NCBI RefSeq assembly: GCF_039555325.1 | Contig: NZ_CP154608.1 | Span: 620,001-684,000, forward strand | Length of the DNA stretch: 64,000 bases | From: Sphingomicrobium sp. XHP0239 | GTDB taxonomy: Bacteria; Pseudomonadota; Alphaproteobacteria; Sphingomonadales; Sphingomonadaceae | Direction of reading: 5' to 3' | Shown: in pieces, positions 8,231 to 17,241 of the stretch | Position numbering within the stretch: the stretch's first letter is position 1 | How the letters are laid out: the number at the start of each line of letters is the position of its first letter | Notes under the pieces: model-generated | What the model saw: the letters and a program-made list of their open reading frames with translations, nothing else | Told to the model about the DNA's origin: nothing | Databases searched by the model: none | Program-made: the position numbers and the translations under genes

Positions 8231-9078
8231 AGGTCTTCCGCGAGCCGGCCGTAGAGCTCCGGCCGACGATCGCGGAAGAAGCCGAAGGCGGCGCGATGCT
8301 GGCGAATCTGGGCGATGTCGAAGCTGGCGGTGAGGACGCCGGTCTCCTCCGCTCCGAATTCGGCCACCAGATCGCCGCGCTCGTCGCAGATGAAACTGTG
8401 GCCATAGAAGCGCTGCCCGCATTCGGTGCCGATACGGTTGGCGGCGACGACCGGGACGACGTTGCTGACCGCATGGCCGATCATCGCGCGGCGCCACAGG
8501 CGGCTGGTGTCGAGATCGGGGTCGTGCGGTTCGGACCCGATGGCGGTGGGGTAGAAGAGGATTTCGGCCCCCATCAGCATCATCGCGCGCGCGGTTTCCG
8601 GATACCATTGGTCCCAGCATACGCCGACGCCCATCGTCCGATCGTCGGGACCCGCCCAGACCTTGAAGCCGGTGTTGCCGGGGCGGAAATAGAATTTCTC
8701 CTCGTACCCCGGACCGTCGGGAATGTGGCTCTTGCGATAGACGCCAGCGATCCTGCCGCCGGGCGCAATCCAGGCGAGCGAATTGTAATGGTGATGGCCG
8801 TCAGCTTCGAAGAAGCTGGTGGGGATCCAGATCGAGAGTTCATCGGCCAGCTTCTGCATCGCCAGTACGCTGGGGTGTTTGGCGGTCGGCCGAGCGGTGG
8901 CGAACAGCGTTTCGTCTTCCTCGCGGCAGAAATACGGCCCTTCGAACAGTTCGGGCGGCAGGACGACCTGCGCGCCGCTGTCTGCGGCCTCGCGAACGAG
9001 GGCGCTGACTGCCGCGATATTGTCCTGCGCCTGTCCGCCGAGTTCGAGCTGGAGCGCGGCTACGGTGATTTTGGTCAT
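8227..9078 (-). CDS. aguB: N-carbamoylputrescine amidase
   Basis: 283 residues, nitrilase superfamily. It hydrolyses N-carbamoylputrescine to putrescine, CO2 and ammonia, the last step of the agmatine route. The catalytic triad is visible: Glu in LPPELFEGPYFC, Lys in GVYRKSHIPDGPGYEEKFYF, and Cys in GVGVCWDQWYPE. The start MTKITVAALQ overlaps the aguA stop in an ATGA, showing a coupled aguA-aguB operon. An upstream in-frame start (9102) lies inside aguA and is unlikely. The 3' end overlaps the convergent UDG-GNAT gene by 4 bases. Confidence 0.94.
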   Translation of the reverse strand: MTKITVAALQLELGGQAQDNIAAVSALVREAADSGAQVVLPPELFEGPYFCREEDETLFATARPTAKHPSVLAMQKLADELSIWIPTSFFEADGHHHYNSLAWIAPGGRIAGVYRKSHIPDGPGYEEKFYFRPGNTGFKVWAGPDDRTMGVGVCWDQWYPETARAMMLMGAEILFYPTAIGSEPHDPDLDTSRLWRRAMIGHAVSNVVPVVAANRIGTECGQRFYGHSFICDERGDLVAEFGAEETGVLTASFDIAQIRQHRAAFGFFRDRRPELYGRLAEDL

Positions 9079-10055
9079 TGGGGCACCTGCTGACTGATGC
9101 AATGGAGGCTTCCGCCGCCGGTAAGGATATGGTCGGCCCGCACGCCGACGATGGCCCGATCGGGAAAGAGCGCGCCGATCGCTTCCAGTGCCGCCATGTC
9201 GTTGGGCGCTCCGTAGAGCGGGACTGCGACTGCGGCATTGCCGACGAGAAAATTCATGTAGCTGGCAGGCACGATTTCGCCGTCGCGAACGACCGCGCCG
9301 GGTGAAGGAATGGCCTCCACGGAAAGGTCGGCATCGAGCAGCCGCGCCATCGCATCGCCATAGATGCCGGCGTTGGGATCGTCATCGCCCGCCGGCTCGG
9401 GGACCGCGACGGTACCGGACGACACGAACCGCGCGAGATTGTCGATATGGCCGTCGGTATGATCGTTCGTCAGCCCGTCGCCGAGCCAGACGATCCGGGT
9501 TGCGCCAAGGTCGCGTGTCAGCCGCGCCTCGATCTCCTCGCGCGAAAGACCCGGGTTGCGGTTGGGGTTGAGCAGGCATTGCTCGGTCGTGATGAAGACG
9601 CCCGATCCGTCACCATCGATCGCGCCGCCTTCGAGAATCCAATCGGCCTTGGCATAGGAGAGATTTGCAGCGGCAGCGAGGCGCTCGCCGATGCTGTCGT
9701 CGCCTTCCAGTTCGTATTTGCCGCCCCAGCCATTGAAGCCGAAGCCCTTCGCTACCCCGTCGCCGCGAACGATCGGTCCGGTGTCGCGCAGCCAGATGTC
9801 GCCGAACGGTTCGACAATCACGCTCGCGAAAGGAGCGAGCTGTCGGGCGGCATCAGCCGCTTCCCCGTTGGCGGCGACGAGGACGATCTCTTCGCCCTTT
9901 CCTTCCTGCCACAGCGCGGCGGCGAGGTGCGCAACCTCCTGCTGCGCGGGTTCGAGATCGTCTTCCCATAGATCCGCATGGCTCGGAAAGCCGATCCACA
10001 TGGCGGCGTGAGTTGCCCATTCGGGCGGGGGAGGGGCGACTGGCGGGTTCTTCAT
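9075..10055 (-). CDS. aguA: agmatine deiminase
   Basis: 326 residues starting MKNPPVAPPPPEW. The family converts agmatine to N-carbamoylputrescine and ammonia. Signature elements are MWIGFPSHADLWEDDL, FGDIWLRDTGPI, the substrate motif ILEGGAIDGDGSGVFITTE, GDGLTNDHTDGHIDN with the catalytic His, and the C-terminal catalytic Cys in GGGSLHCISQQ. The frame is open 322 codons further upstream, but that part is antisense to the M61 peptidase gene and not coding. With aguB it supplies putrescine from arginine-derived agmatine; no arginine decarboxylase gene is in the window. Confidence 0.95.
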   Translation of the reverse strand: MKNPPVAPPPPEWATHAAMWIGFPSHADLWEDDLEPAQQEVAHLAAALWQEGKGEEIVLVAANGEAADAARQLAPFASVIVEPFGDIWLRDTGPIVRGDGVAKGFGFNGWGGKYELEGDDSIGERLAAAANLSYAKADWILEGGAIDGDGSGVFITTEQCLLNPNRNPGLSREEIEARLTRDLGATRIVWLGDGLTNDHTDGHIDNLARFVSSGTVAVPEPAGDDDPNAGIYGDAMARLLDADLSVEAIPSPGAVVRDGEIVPASYMNFLVGNAAVAVPLYGAPNDMAALEAIGALFPDRAIVGVRADHILTGGGSLHCISQQVPQ

Positions 10056-10163
10056 GTGGGGGCGGTTAGCAGGCCGTTGGTCGAACGCCAATCGCGGACG
10101 GCTTGCCGGGGCGCGGCGGGTTCGCCATCGTCGCGCATGAACGATGATCGAAAGGGCCATAGG

Positions 10164-11936
10164 ATGATGAAGAAACTGCTTTGCGGGAGCGGCCTGTTCG
10201 CGCTGTCCATCGGTTCGGCGCACGCGCAGGTCGCCTACGAACTGGATCTGGCCAAGGCGGAATGGCAGCGCGGCGAAGTGACGGCGGTCTTCCCCGACCC
10301 CGACGGTGCCACGCTCGATGTGAAGATGCCCGCGTGGCGGACCGGCCGTTACACCATCATCGACCAGGCCAACGGCGTCCGCGACTTTGCCGCCACCGGT
10401 GCCGACGGAAGGGCGCTTGGCTGGGAAAAGGTCGACAAGTCGACGTGGCGGATCGATGCGCGCGGGCAGGGGCCGATCAAGGTGAGCTATCGCATCCACG
10501 CAGACCAGTTGGGAGACCGCCTTCGCCACTTCGACGACAGTCATGCCTATTTCAATGCGGCCGGGATTTTCGTCTACGCGGACGAGACCCGGGACGAGCC
10601 GATCACGGTGGCGCTGGAGGTTCCCCAGAACTGGCAAAGCTGGTCGGGACTGGACCGGACCGGACCGCACAGCTTTTCCGCTCCCGACTACGACGTCTTC
10701 GCCGACGATCCGATCGAAACGGGCCTCAGCGAACGCGTCACGTTCGAGGCGGACGGGATCGACTATGCGCTGGTGCGCTGGGGCGGCGGCAATCTCGACC
10801 TCGCCGCGGCGCAGCGCGACCTGGCCGCGATCGGGCGCGCCAGCCAGGAGATCTGGGACGGCTATCCCTTCGAGAATTATCTCTACATCGTCCACGCGAC
10901 CGACGATGTCGGCGGAGCGACCGAATATGCGCGGTCGACCATCATGCAACGGCCGCGGAACAGCTTTGCCGGCGGCGGGTATCGCAGCTTCCTGACAACG
11001 GCCGCGCACGAGCTGATCCATGCATGGAACGTGAAGGGGTATCGCGCGGCGGGGATGAACCCGTACGATTATCAGACCGAGAACTATACCGATCTGTTGT
11101 GGCTGACCGAAGGTTCGACCAGCTATTTCTCCTACCTGATGATGGCGTGGGCCGATCTGGTCAGCGTCGAAGAGACGCTGGGCACGCTGGAAGGACAGAT
11201 GCGGTCCAACGCGCTGACTCCGGGACGCGAGGTGCAGTCGCTACGCCAAGCGTCGATGGACGAATGGATCGGGGCGCCCGGCGACATGAGCTACAACGAT
11301 TCGATCAGCATCTATCGCGAAGGGGCCATCGCCTCGATGTTGCTGGACCTGGAAATGATCGCGCGGACCAATGGGCGGGTCAGTTATCGCGACGTCCACC
11401 AGCGCTTGTGGGAGCGGTTCCAGGCGGGGGACGGAGCGTTCACGAGCAATGAGGTGAAGGCGATCCTCCGCGAACTGACAGGGTCGGACTGGAACGACTG
11501 GTGGGCGGCGCATATCGATTCGCCGCTCTTGCCCGACTATGCCGCCGCGCTGGCGCCGGTGGGGCTGCAACTCTCGCAGACCCGGTCCGCCGGCGCGACC
11601 ACGGGCTGGCAGGTTCGGCAAGGCAATGCGGGTGCGACGGTCGGCGCCGTTCCGCGCGGCGGCGCGGCGTGGGATGCAGGCTTCCGCTCGGGCGACGTCA
11701 TCGTGACGATCGATGGCGAAGAAGCGACGCCGGAGATACTGGACGGGCTGAGCGAACGGTCGCCCGGCACGAGCGTGGGGGTCGGCTATCTGCGCCGCGG
11801 GGAACGGTCCGAGAAGATCCTGACGCTCGGCGCTCCCACCGTGTTGCCGGGGATCGAGGCGGTCGCCAATCCCACCGCGGATCAGGCGCGGTTGTTCGAA
11901 GCATGGATGCTCAAGCCGCACCCCAACGCTTCATAG
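10164..11936 (+). CDS. M61 glycyl aminopeptidase-family protein with PDZ domain
   Basis: 590 residues. A signal peptide (MMKKLLCGSGLFALSIGSAHAQ) points to the periplasm. The N-terminal beta-sandwich of M61 proteins spans about 25-190. The metalloprotease core contains HELIHAWNVKG, with zinc ligands H282 and H286, and the third ligand Glu at about 316 in LTEGSTSYFSY. A PDZ domain lies near the C-terminus (about 500-575, GAVPRGGAAWDAGFRSGDVIV in part). The ATG at 10164 was chosen because GAAAGGG precedes it and the signal peptide starts there. It is divergent from aguA. Substrates are unknown; the family trims Gly- or Ala-starting peptides. Confidence 0.9.
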   Translation: MMKKLLCGSGLFALSIGSAHAQVAYELDLAKAEWQRGEVTAVFPDPDGATLDVKMPAWRTGRYTIIDQANGVRDFAATGADGRALGWEKVDKSTWRIDARGQGPIKVSYRIHADQLGDRLRHFDDSHAYFNAAGIFVYADETRDEPITVALEVPQNWQSWSGLDRTGPHSFSAPDYDVFADDPIETGLSERVTFEADGIDYALVRWGGGNLDLAAAQRDLAAIGRASQEIWDGYPFENYLYIVHATDDVGGATEYARSTIMQRPRNSFAGGGYRSFLTTAAHELIHAWNVKGYRAAGMNPYDYQTENYTDLLWLTEGSTSYFSYLMMAWADLVSVEETLGTLEGQMRSNALTPGREVQSLRQASMDEWIGAPGDMSYNDSISIYREGAIASMLLDLEMIARTNGRVSYRDVHQRLWERFQAGDGAFTSNEVKAILRELTGSDWNDWWAAHIDSPLLPDYAAALAPVGLQLSQTRSAGATTGWQVRQGNAGATVGAVPRGGAAWDAGFRSGDVIVTIDGEEATPEILDGLSERSPGTSVGVGYLRRGERSEKILTLGAPTVLPGIEAVANPTADQARLFEAWMLKPHPNAS

Positions 11937-11950
11937 AGAGCGGCCAATGA

Positions 11951-11990
11951 AAAAGGGCGGCAACGGAATGAACCGTTGCCGCCCTTTTTT
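11951..11990. terminator. bidirectional intrinsic terminator between the M61 gene and rpsD
   Basis: A 15-16 base stem (AAAGGGCGGCAACGG pairing with CCGTTGCCGCCCTTT, 6-base loop) has T6 after it on the plus strand. It also has A4 before it, which reads as T4 on the minus strand. It sits between the convergent M61 peptidase gene and rpsD and can end transcripts from both sides. Confidence 0.93.
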
Positions 11991-12009
11991 CGGTGATCGC
12001 GTCGCGTAA

Positions 12010-12624
12010 TTAGCGCGAGTAGAATTCGACGACCAGGTTCGGTTCCATGCGGACGGGGTAGGGCACCTCGTCGAGCGTGGGAACGCGGGTGAACGTGATC
12101 TGGTGGTCGCTGTCGATGCCGACATAGTCGGGGATGTCGCGCTCGGCGAGGCTCTGCGCTTCGAGCACCAGCGCCATTTCCTTGGCCTTTTCGCCCAGCG
12201 AGATTTCATCGCCGACGTCACAACGGCGGCTGGCGACGTTGCACTTCACGCCGTTGACGCGAATGTGACCGTGGCTGACCATCTGGCGCGCGGCCCAGAT
12301 CGTCGGCGCGAACTTGGCGCGATAGACGATCATGTCGAGACGACGCTCGAGCAGGCCGATCAGGTTCTGCGAAGTATCGCCCTTCATGTTCGAGGCGTCC
12401 TGGAAGGTACGCTTGAACTGCTTTTCGGTGACGTCGCCGTAGTAGCCCTTGAGCTTCTGCTTGGCGCGCAGCTGCAGGCCGTAGTCGGACATCTTGCCCT
12501 TACGACGCTGGCCGTGCTGACCGGGACCATATTCGCGCTTGTTGACCGGGCTCTTGGGACGTCCGAAGACGTTTTCGCCCATGCGACGGTCGAGTTTATA
12601 CTTGGCGCTCGTGCGCTTCGACAT
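12010..12624 (-). CDS. rpsD: 30S ribosomal protein S4
   Basis: 204 residues beginning [21 protein letters not shown]. It has the S4 N-terminal domain and the S4 RNA-binding fold ([21 protein letters not shown] in part, then [24 protein letters not shown]), ending in VVEFYSR. The start is set by GGAG six bases upstream; the longer frame to 12651 is not needed. S4 binds 16S rRNA early in small-subunit assembly. It is transcribed alone and ends at the bidirectional terminator. Confidence 0.97.
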   Translation of the reverse strand: MSKRTSAKYKLDRRMGENVFGRPKSPVNKREYGPGQHGQRRKGKMSDYGLQLRAKQKLKGYYGDVTEKQFKRTFQDASNMKGDTSQNLIGLLERRLDMIVYRAKFAPTIWAARQMVSHGHIRVNGVKCNVASRRCDVGDEISLGEKAKEMALVLEAQSLAERDIPDYVGIDSDHQITFTRVPTLDEVPYPVRMEPNLVVEFYSR

Positions 12625-12762
12625 GCTATTTTCTCCAACTAGCTCAATCAAATGATCCGGAACGCTCCGACAGGCGAGCCTGCCGCGATCACCGCTTCAC
12701 CGGATGTGCGGGATCAATTGCGTGCGCCGCCCTTAGCGGGGGGCGCACGCCGATGCAAGCTG

Positions 12763-13014
12763 TCAGCCTTCGGAGCGGCTGCGGGCCTGTTCCAGACGCT
12801 CGGTTCGGCGCTCGGCCTCGTCCTTGCTGATTTCCTGCCCGTCGGCACCGTAATAGACGGTCCTGCAGCTCTTGCGAGCGGCGCGGCTATCCATTCCGCG
12901 GCTCTCGGTACAGACGCGCTTCTTCTCGACCTCGAGGCTGGCGAGGTCGGTGGCGGGCGGGGCCAGCGGCGTCGGGGCGGCGGCCACCAGGGCGGCGATC
13001 AGCAGGGTAGACAT
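12763..13014 (-). CDS. small exported protein with paired-cysteine motif
   Basis: 83 residues. A short signal peptide (MSTLLIAALVAAAPTPLA) is followed by a charged segment containing KRVCTESRGMDSRAARKSCRTVYY and an Arg/Glu-rich end. The C-x12-13-C-R-T pattern also occurs in the protein at 13389-13715, which suggests that both belong to one small periplasmic family. I recognise the pattern from uncharacterised sphingomonad proteins but no function. It faces away from the chorismate mutase gene. Confidence 0.6.
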   Translation of the reverse strand: MSTLLIAALVAAAPTPLAPPATDLASLEVEKKRVCTESRGMDSRAARKSCRTVYYGADGQEISKDEAERRTERLEQARSRSEG

Positions 13015-13071
13015 AGTGAATTCTCGTTTCTAGGCGGTGGGGCGATACGCGAACGCATCGGGGTCGAGGAT

Positions 13072-13386
13072 ATGAACGACATCAAAATGCCGCGCGATTG
13101 CAACAGCATGGAGCAGGTCCGTGCGGGTGTCGACCATCTTGATCGGCAGTTCGTCGAAATGCTGGCGCGGCGGTTCGGCTATATGGACGCGGCCGCCCGC
13201 ATCAAGCCGAACCGCGAGGCGGTGCGGGACGAAGCGCGCAAGGCAGAGGTCAAAGCAAAGGTGGACGACGCGGCGCGCGAACTAGGTGTCGACCGGGCGC
13301 TGGTCGAGCGGATCTACGAGGACCTTATCGAGACGAGCATCGCCCACGAGCTGATCGAGTATGACCGGCGCGATACGGCCCGGTAG
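13072..13386 (+). CDS. AroQ-type chorismate mutase
   Basis: 104 residues. The all-helical AroQ fold is recognisable: RAGVDHLDRQFVEMLARRFGYMDAAARIK in part, with Arg, Asp-Gln and Lys at the active-site positions, then VERIYEDLIETSIAHELIEYD. It would convert chorismate to prephenate for Phe/Tyr synthesis. Single-domain mutases of this type resemble isochorismate pyruvate-lyases (PchB), so the exact reaction is inferred. The ATG at 13072 follows a close GAGGA; an ATG at 13087 is an alternative start. Its stop is 2 bases from the convergent exported-protein gene. Confidence 0.85.
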   Translation: MNDIKMPRDCNSMEQVRAGVDHLDRQFVEMLARRFGYMDAAARIKPNREAVRDEARKAEVKAKVDDAARELGVDRALVERIYEDLIETSIAHELIEYDRRDTAR

Positions 13387-13388
13387 GT

Positions 13389-13715
13389 TCAGATTCCGGG
13401 GGCGTTCGGGATACCCGTCTTCAGGTCTCCGCTCGTTTCCGCGTCCTGGAATGTCGTGAATTCCTGCCCGTCGCGACGCAGATCCTCGCGCATTTCCTGC
13501 ATATTCGTCACTTCTTCTCGCCAGTCGCGCGGCGTCCGGCAGATCTTCTGCTTGAAGCGCGTTCCTGTCAGCCGGATCGACTTACAGACGGGCTTCGGAA
13601 CTTCCTTTTCCACGACGATTTCCTCATCGGGAGCGGCATCCTCGATGGGTTGCGGCTGTCCGACCGAGGCGCTCGAGGCAAGCGTGGTCGCGAAAAGAAC
13701 GGTCAGGATTGTCAT
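13389..13715 (-). CDS. small exported protein with paired-cysteine motif (second copy)
   Basis: 108 residues. A signal peptide (MTILTVLFATTLASSASVG) is followed by an acidic linker, then KPVCKSIRLTGTRFKQKICRTPRDW, and a polar tail with EMREDLRRDGQEF. The CxnCRT arrangement matches the protein at 12763-13014. The start was chosen because AAGGAG sits 8 bases upstream; a much longer open frame (to 14399) is antisense-like noise overlapping the methyltransferase gene. Two cysteines in a predicted periplasmic protein may form a disulfide. Function unknown. Confidence 0.65.
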   Translation of the reverse strand: MTILTVLFATTLASSASVGQPQPIEDAAPDEEIVVEKEVPKPVCKSIRLTGTRFKQKICRTPRDWREEVTNMQEMREDLRRDGQEFTTFQDAETSGDLKTGIPNAPGI

Positions 13716-13807
13716 CGTACGACTCCTTCTGATCGGAGCATCGTATATCTCTATCGCGCTGCCGTCAAAACCGCGTCTGACACGCGGCACCGTTGAAGTC
13801 GCATGGG

Positions 13808-14527
13808 CTAACGCGCGGGCTTTTCCAGCCCCTTGATGATCGAGAACAGCGCCTTGACCTCGCGGCTCGACCATTGGGGTTTCGTGAGCAAAGTGCGGAT
13901 GGTCGCGCGGGTCGCCTCGGTGCGGTCCTCGGGGAAGAAATAACCGCGCTCCATCAACGCGCCGTCGAGATGACCGATCAGCGCGTTCAGTTCGCCCACA
14001 GGAGCAATGGGTTCGGCGTCCTTGCGGGTGGGCTGCGCCAGAGCGGCGCCGCGCGACCATTCGTAGGCGAGGAGGATGACGGCCTGCGCGAGATTGAGGC
14101 TGCCGAAGTCCGGATTGATAGGAACCGTGACGATCTTCTGCGCCAGATTGACGTCGGGGCCCTCGAGACCGGACCGTTCGGGGCCGAACAGGATCGCGCT
14201 GCGACCATCGGCGGCGTGCATCTCGCTCGCCATTTCCTCGGGCGTGACGACGGGGGTGTGAAGGTCGCGGCGGCGCACGGTCGAGGCATAGACGAGGCTG
14301 CAATCGGCCAGGGCATCGGCGGTCGTGTCGAAGACCTTGGCATCGTCGAGGATGCGGTCTGCGCCGCTGGCGGCGGGCCCGGCATCGGGGTTGGGCCATC
14401 CGTCGCGCGGGGCCACGAGGCGCATTTCGGTGAGCCCGAAGTTGAGCATGGCGCGCGCCGCCTTGCCGATATTCTGTCCGAGCTGCGGATGGACGAGGAC
14501 GACGACCGGCGGGCGCGGATCACTCAT
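13808..14527 (-). CDS. TrmJ-like SPOUT RNA 2'-O-methyltransferase
   Basis: 239 residues. The SpoU/TrmH-type trefoil-knot fold shows its three motifs: [19 protein letters not shown] (motif 1 with Asn and Arg), [16 protein letters not shown] (motif 2), and [23 protein letters not shown] (motif 3). The length and C-terminal helical extension match TrmJ, which methylates position 32 of tRNAs with S-adenosylmethionine. The gene overlaps the nrdR stop by 8 bases and closes the rpiB-glyA-nrdR operon. Other members of the family act on rRNA, so the target is inferred. Confidence 0.85.
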   Translation of the reverse strand: MSDPRPPVVVLVHPQLGQNIGKAARAMLNFGLTEMRLVAPRDGWPNPDAGPAASGADRILDDAKVFDTTADALADCSLVYASTVRRRDLHTPVVTPEEMASEMHAADGRSAILFGPERSGLEGPDVNLAQKIVTVPINPDFGSLNLAQAVILLAYEWSRGAALAQPTRKDAEPIAPVGELNALIGHLDGALMERGYFFPEDRTEATRATIRTLLTKPQWSSREVKALFSIIKGLEKPAR

Positions 14528-14969
14528 CGTCGACGGAACCCGCGAAATTGGCGAAATCGCCGGCCTCCTTGAAGTCGCGATACACGCTGGCGAAGCGAAT
14601 GTAGGCGACGTCGTCGAGTGCTTTCAGCCCGTCCATCACGGCCTCGCCGATCATGTCGGCGGGAACCTCGTCGCCCTGCGTTTCCAACTGTCGTTGGATC
14701 GAGTGGGCGAGACGTTCAATCTGCCCTTCCGAAATGTTGCGCTTGCGACAGGCATGCCGGATCGAGGCTTGCAGCTTGGCCTGTTCGAAGGGTTCGCGCT
14801 TGCCGTCCTTCTTGACGACGGTGAGATCGCGCAGCTGGACCCGTTCGAAGGTGGTGAAGCGCGCGCCGCAACCTTCGCACTGGCGCCGACGACGGATTGC
14901 GGCGCCGTCCTCGGACGGGCGCGAATCCTTCACCTGGCTCGCTTCATGGGTGCAGAAGGGGCAGCGCAT
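14520..14969 (-). CDS. nrdR: transcriptional repressor NrdR of ribonucleotide reductase genes
   Basis: 149 residues, normal length. The N-terminal zinc ribbon uses CPFC and CEGC ([32 protein letters not shown]). It is followed by the ATP-cone domain ([16 protein letters not shown], then [27 protein letters not shown]). NrdR senses dATP/ATP and represses nrd operons at NrdR boxes. It starts one base before the glyA stop codon, which is typical of the alphaproteobacterial glyA-nrdR arrangement. Confidence 0.97.
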   Translation of the reverse strand: MRCPFCTHEASQVKDSRPSEDGAAIRRRRQCEGCGARFTTFERVQLRDLTVVKKDGKREPFEQAKLQASIRHACRKRNISEGQIERLAHSIQRQLETQGDEVPADMIGEAVMDGLKALDDVAYIRFASVYRDFKEAGDFANFAGSVDDE

Positions 14970-16271
14970 CTAGCGGCCGGGGTAGATCGGGAAGCGGTCG
15001 CAGAGTACCTCGACGCGCTGTTTGACGTCGGCTTCGATCTGCGGATCGCCCGCGCCCCCGCTTTTCGCCACGCCGTCGAGCACGTCGGCCACCATGTCGC
15101 CGATCTGCCGGAACTCTTCCTCGCCGAACCCGCGGGTCGTCCCGGCGGGGCTGCCCACGCGGATGCCGCTGGTCTTCATCGGGGGAAGCGGGTCGTTCGG
15201 AACGCCATTCTTGTTGCAAGTGATGCCCGCGCGTTCGAGCGCTTCGTCGGCATCCTTGCCCGAGATGCCGAGCGGACGCAGGTCGATCAACCCGACGTGC
15301 GTGTCGGTACCGCCGGAGATGAGATCGGCACCGCGATTCTTCAAAGTCTCGCAGAGCACCTGGGCGTTGCGGATCACCTGCCGGGAATAGGTCTTGAATT
15401 CGGGGCGGAGCGCTTCGCCGAATGCGACCGCCTTGGCCGCGATGACGTGCATGAGGGGGCCGCCTTGCAGTCCCGGGAAGACGGCGCTGTTGAACTTCTT
15501 CCCGAGGCTTTCGTCCTGCGTGAGGATCATGCCGCCCCGCGGTCCACGCAGCGTCTTGTGGGTCGTGGTGGTGACGACATGCGCATGAGGAAGAGGCGAG
15601 GGATGCTCGCCCGCCGCGACGAGGCCGGCGAAGTGGGCCATGTCGACGTGGAGATAGGCGTCGACGCTGTCGGCGATATCGCGGAACCGTTCGAAGTCGA
15701 TCGTGCGCGGGTAGGCGCTGCCGCCCGCGATGATGAGCTTGGGGCGATGGTCCTTCGCCAGCCGTGCGACTTCGTCATAGTCGATGAGATGGTCGTCCTC
15801 GCGTACGCCATACTGAACCGCATCAAACCATTTGCCCGACTGTGCCGGCTTGGCTCCGTGGGTCAGGTGACCGCCGGCATCGAGACTCATGCCGAGGATG
15901 GTGTCGCCGGGCTTGATGAGGGCGAGATTGACCGCGCCGTTCGCCTGCGCACCCGAATGGGGCTGAACGTTGGCGTAAGCGCAGTCGAACAGTTCGCGGG
16001 CACGGTCGATGGCGAGCTGCTCCACGGCGTCGGAGGGCGCGCACCCCTGATAATAGCGTTTGCCGGGATAGCCTTCGGCATATTTGTTGGTGAGAACGGA
16101 GCCCTGCGCATCGAGTACGGCCTGCGAAACGATATTTTCCGACGCAATCAGCTCGATCTGCTTCTGCTCGCGCAACAATTCGCTCTCGAGCGCGCGATGC
16201 ACGTCGGGGTCGGTCGTCGCGACGGAATCGGAGAAAAAGCCGTCGGGGCGGATGTCTGCGGCGGTGGCCAT
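14970..16271 (-). CDS. glyA: serine hydroxymethyltransferase
   Basis: 433 residues, full length. A PLP enzyme that interconverts serine and glycine while charging tetrahydrofolate with a one-carbon unit. Visible motifs are [19 protein letters not shown], the tetraglutamate/aldimine region [33 protein letters not shown], and the PLP-lysine site [19 protein letters not shown]. The C-terminal PAGTTRGF motif is present. It lies 13 bases after rpiB in one operon with nrdR and the methyltransferase gene. Confidence 0.97.
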   Translation of the reverse strand: MATAADIRPDGFFSDSVATTDPDVHRALESELLREQKQIELIASENIVSQAVLDAQGSVLTNKYAEGYPGKRYYQGCAPSDAVEQLAIDRARELFDCAYANVQPHSGAQANGAVNLALIKPGDTILGMSLDAGGHLTHGAKPAQSGKWFDAVQYGVREDDHLIDYDEVARLAKDHRPKLIIAGGSAYPRTIDFERFRDIADSVDAYLHVDMAHFAGLVAAGEHPSPLPHAHVVTTTTHKTLRGPRGGMILTQDESLGKKFNSAVFPGLQGGPLMHVIAAKAVAFGEALRPEFKTYSRQVIRNAQVLCETLKNRGADLISGGTDTHVGLIDLRPLGISGKDADEALERAGITCNKNGVPNDPLPPMKTSGIRVGSPAGTTRGFGEEEFRQIGDMVADVLDGVAKSGGAGDPQIEADVKQRVEVLCDRFPIYPGR

Positions 16272-16284
16272 GTGCGAAATGCCT

Positions 16285-16710
16285 CTAGCTGAGTTTGTCG
16301 ACGCGGCGCTGGTGACGCCCGCCTTCGAAGGGGGTGGTCAGAAACGCCTCGACGATCGCCTTGGCCATGTCGGTGCCGATCAGCCGTTCGCCGAGCGCGA
16401 TCACGTTGGCGTCGTTGTGCTGTCGGGCGAGCGCCGCGCTCAAGGGTTCGGAAACGCGCGCACATCGGCAGGCGGGGTTGCGGTTGACGGCGATCGAAAT
16501 GCCGATGCCCGACCCACAGATGGCGATGCCGCGTTCGGCATTTCCAGCGGCGATATGGTCGGCGAGCTTGGCGCCATAGTCCGGATAGTCGACGCTGTCG
16601 GTATCGACGGGACCAAGGTCGGCGACTTCATGACCCGCCGTGGTCAGCGTGTCGACCAGCAGCGCCTTGAGGGAAAAGCCGGCATGGTCGGAAGCAAGTG
16701 CGATTTTCAT
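16285..16710 (-). CDS. rpiB: ribose-5-phosphate isomerase B
   Basis: 141 residues from [11 protein letters not shown]. An ATG three codons earlier (16719, MRIM) is possible and neither has a strong ribosome-binding site. RpiB/LacA signatures are [39 protein letters not shown] with the catalytic Cys, and [15 protein letters not shown]. The enzyme interconverts ribose-5-phosphate and ribulose-5-phosphate in the pentose phosphate pathway. It is first gene of the rpiB-glyA-nrdR operon. Confidence 0.94.
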   Translation of the reverse strand: MKIALASDHAGFSLKALLVDTLTTAGHEVADLGPVDTDSVDYPDYGAKLADHIAAGNAERGIAICGSGIGISIAVNRNPACRCARVSEPLSAALARQHNDANVIALGERLIGTDMAKAIVEAFLTTPFEGGRHQRRVDKLS

Positions 16711-16782
16711 GATGCGCATTGTTAGCCGCCGCACGCCGCGAGGGCTAGCCAAAGGCCCGCGAAAATTGCACCAGTATCGCCG

Positions 16783-17241
16783 ATGCGACCCTTCGGCCTG
16801 CCACCCTGGATCGCGTTGCTCGGATTTGGCGGCCTCCTGCCGCCGCTGGCGTTGATCGTCCTCGGGCAACTCGGCGGTCCCGCTGCCCACTCGATCGAGT
16901 TCTGGGGCGTGGTGTATGGCGGTCTGATCCTGACCTTTCTGGGCGGGACATGGTGGGCGTTCGCGAGCCGGTTTCCGCCGCGCAAGCTGCCGACCGGCAT
17001 CCTGATCCTGTCGGTAATGCCGAGCCTGATCGTGTTCGCGCTGATGGTGATGCTGTTCAGCTTCGCGGCCCTGTCGCCGTTCATCGCCGGGCTGATCGTG
17101 GGCGGCCTCATCCTCTTCTCGCCGCTGGTGGACGCATGGATCGCACGGCGTCGCTACACCCCGCGCTGGTGGATGACTTTGCGCGTGCCATTGTCGATCA
17201 TTCTGGCAGCGTTGACGATCGCCTGCGGCTGGCTGGCCTAG
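16783..17241 (+). CDS. DUF3429 inner-membrane protein
   Basis: 152 residues with about five hydrophobic helices. The second contains [21 protein letters not shown], the conserved DUF3429 segment with Tyr/Gly and a small-residue-rich turn. The family is found widely in proteobacteria and has no established function. It runs divergent from rpiB with a 72-base gap, and its stop overlaps the convergent hemA gene by 4 bases. Confidence 0.8.
   Translation: MRPFGLPPWIALLGFGGLLPPLALIVLGQLGGPAAHSIEFWGVVYGGLILTFLGGTWWAFASRFPPRKLPTGILILSVMPSLIVFALMVMLFSFAALSPFIAGLIVGGLILFSPLVDAWIARRRYTPRWWMTLRVPLSIILAALTIACGWLA

Noticed and set aside
13389..14399. 336-codon minus-strand frame joining the second small exported protein to an Arg-rich leader
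   Set aside because: The leader is out of frame with the methyltransferase gene it overlaps; a signal peptide with a strong ribosome-binding site marks the real start at 13715.
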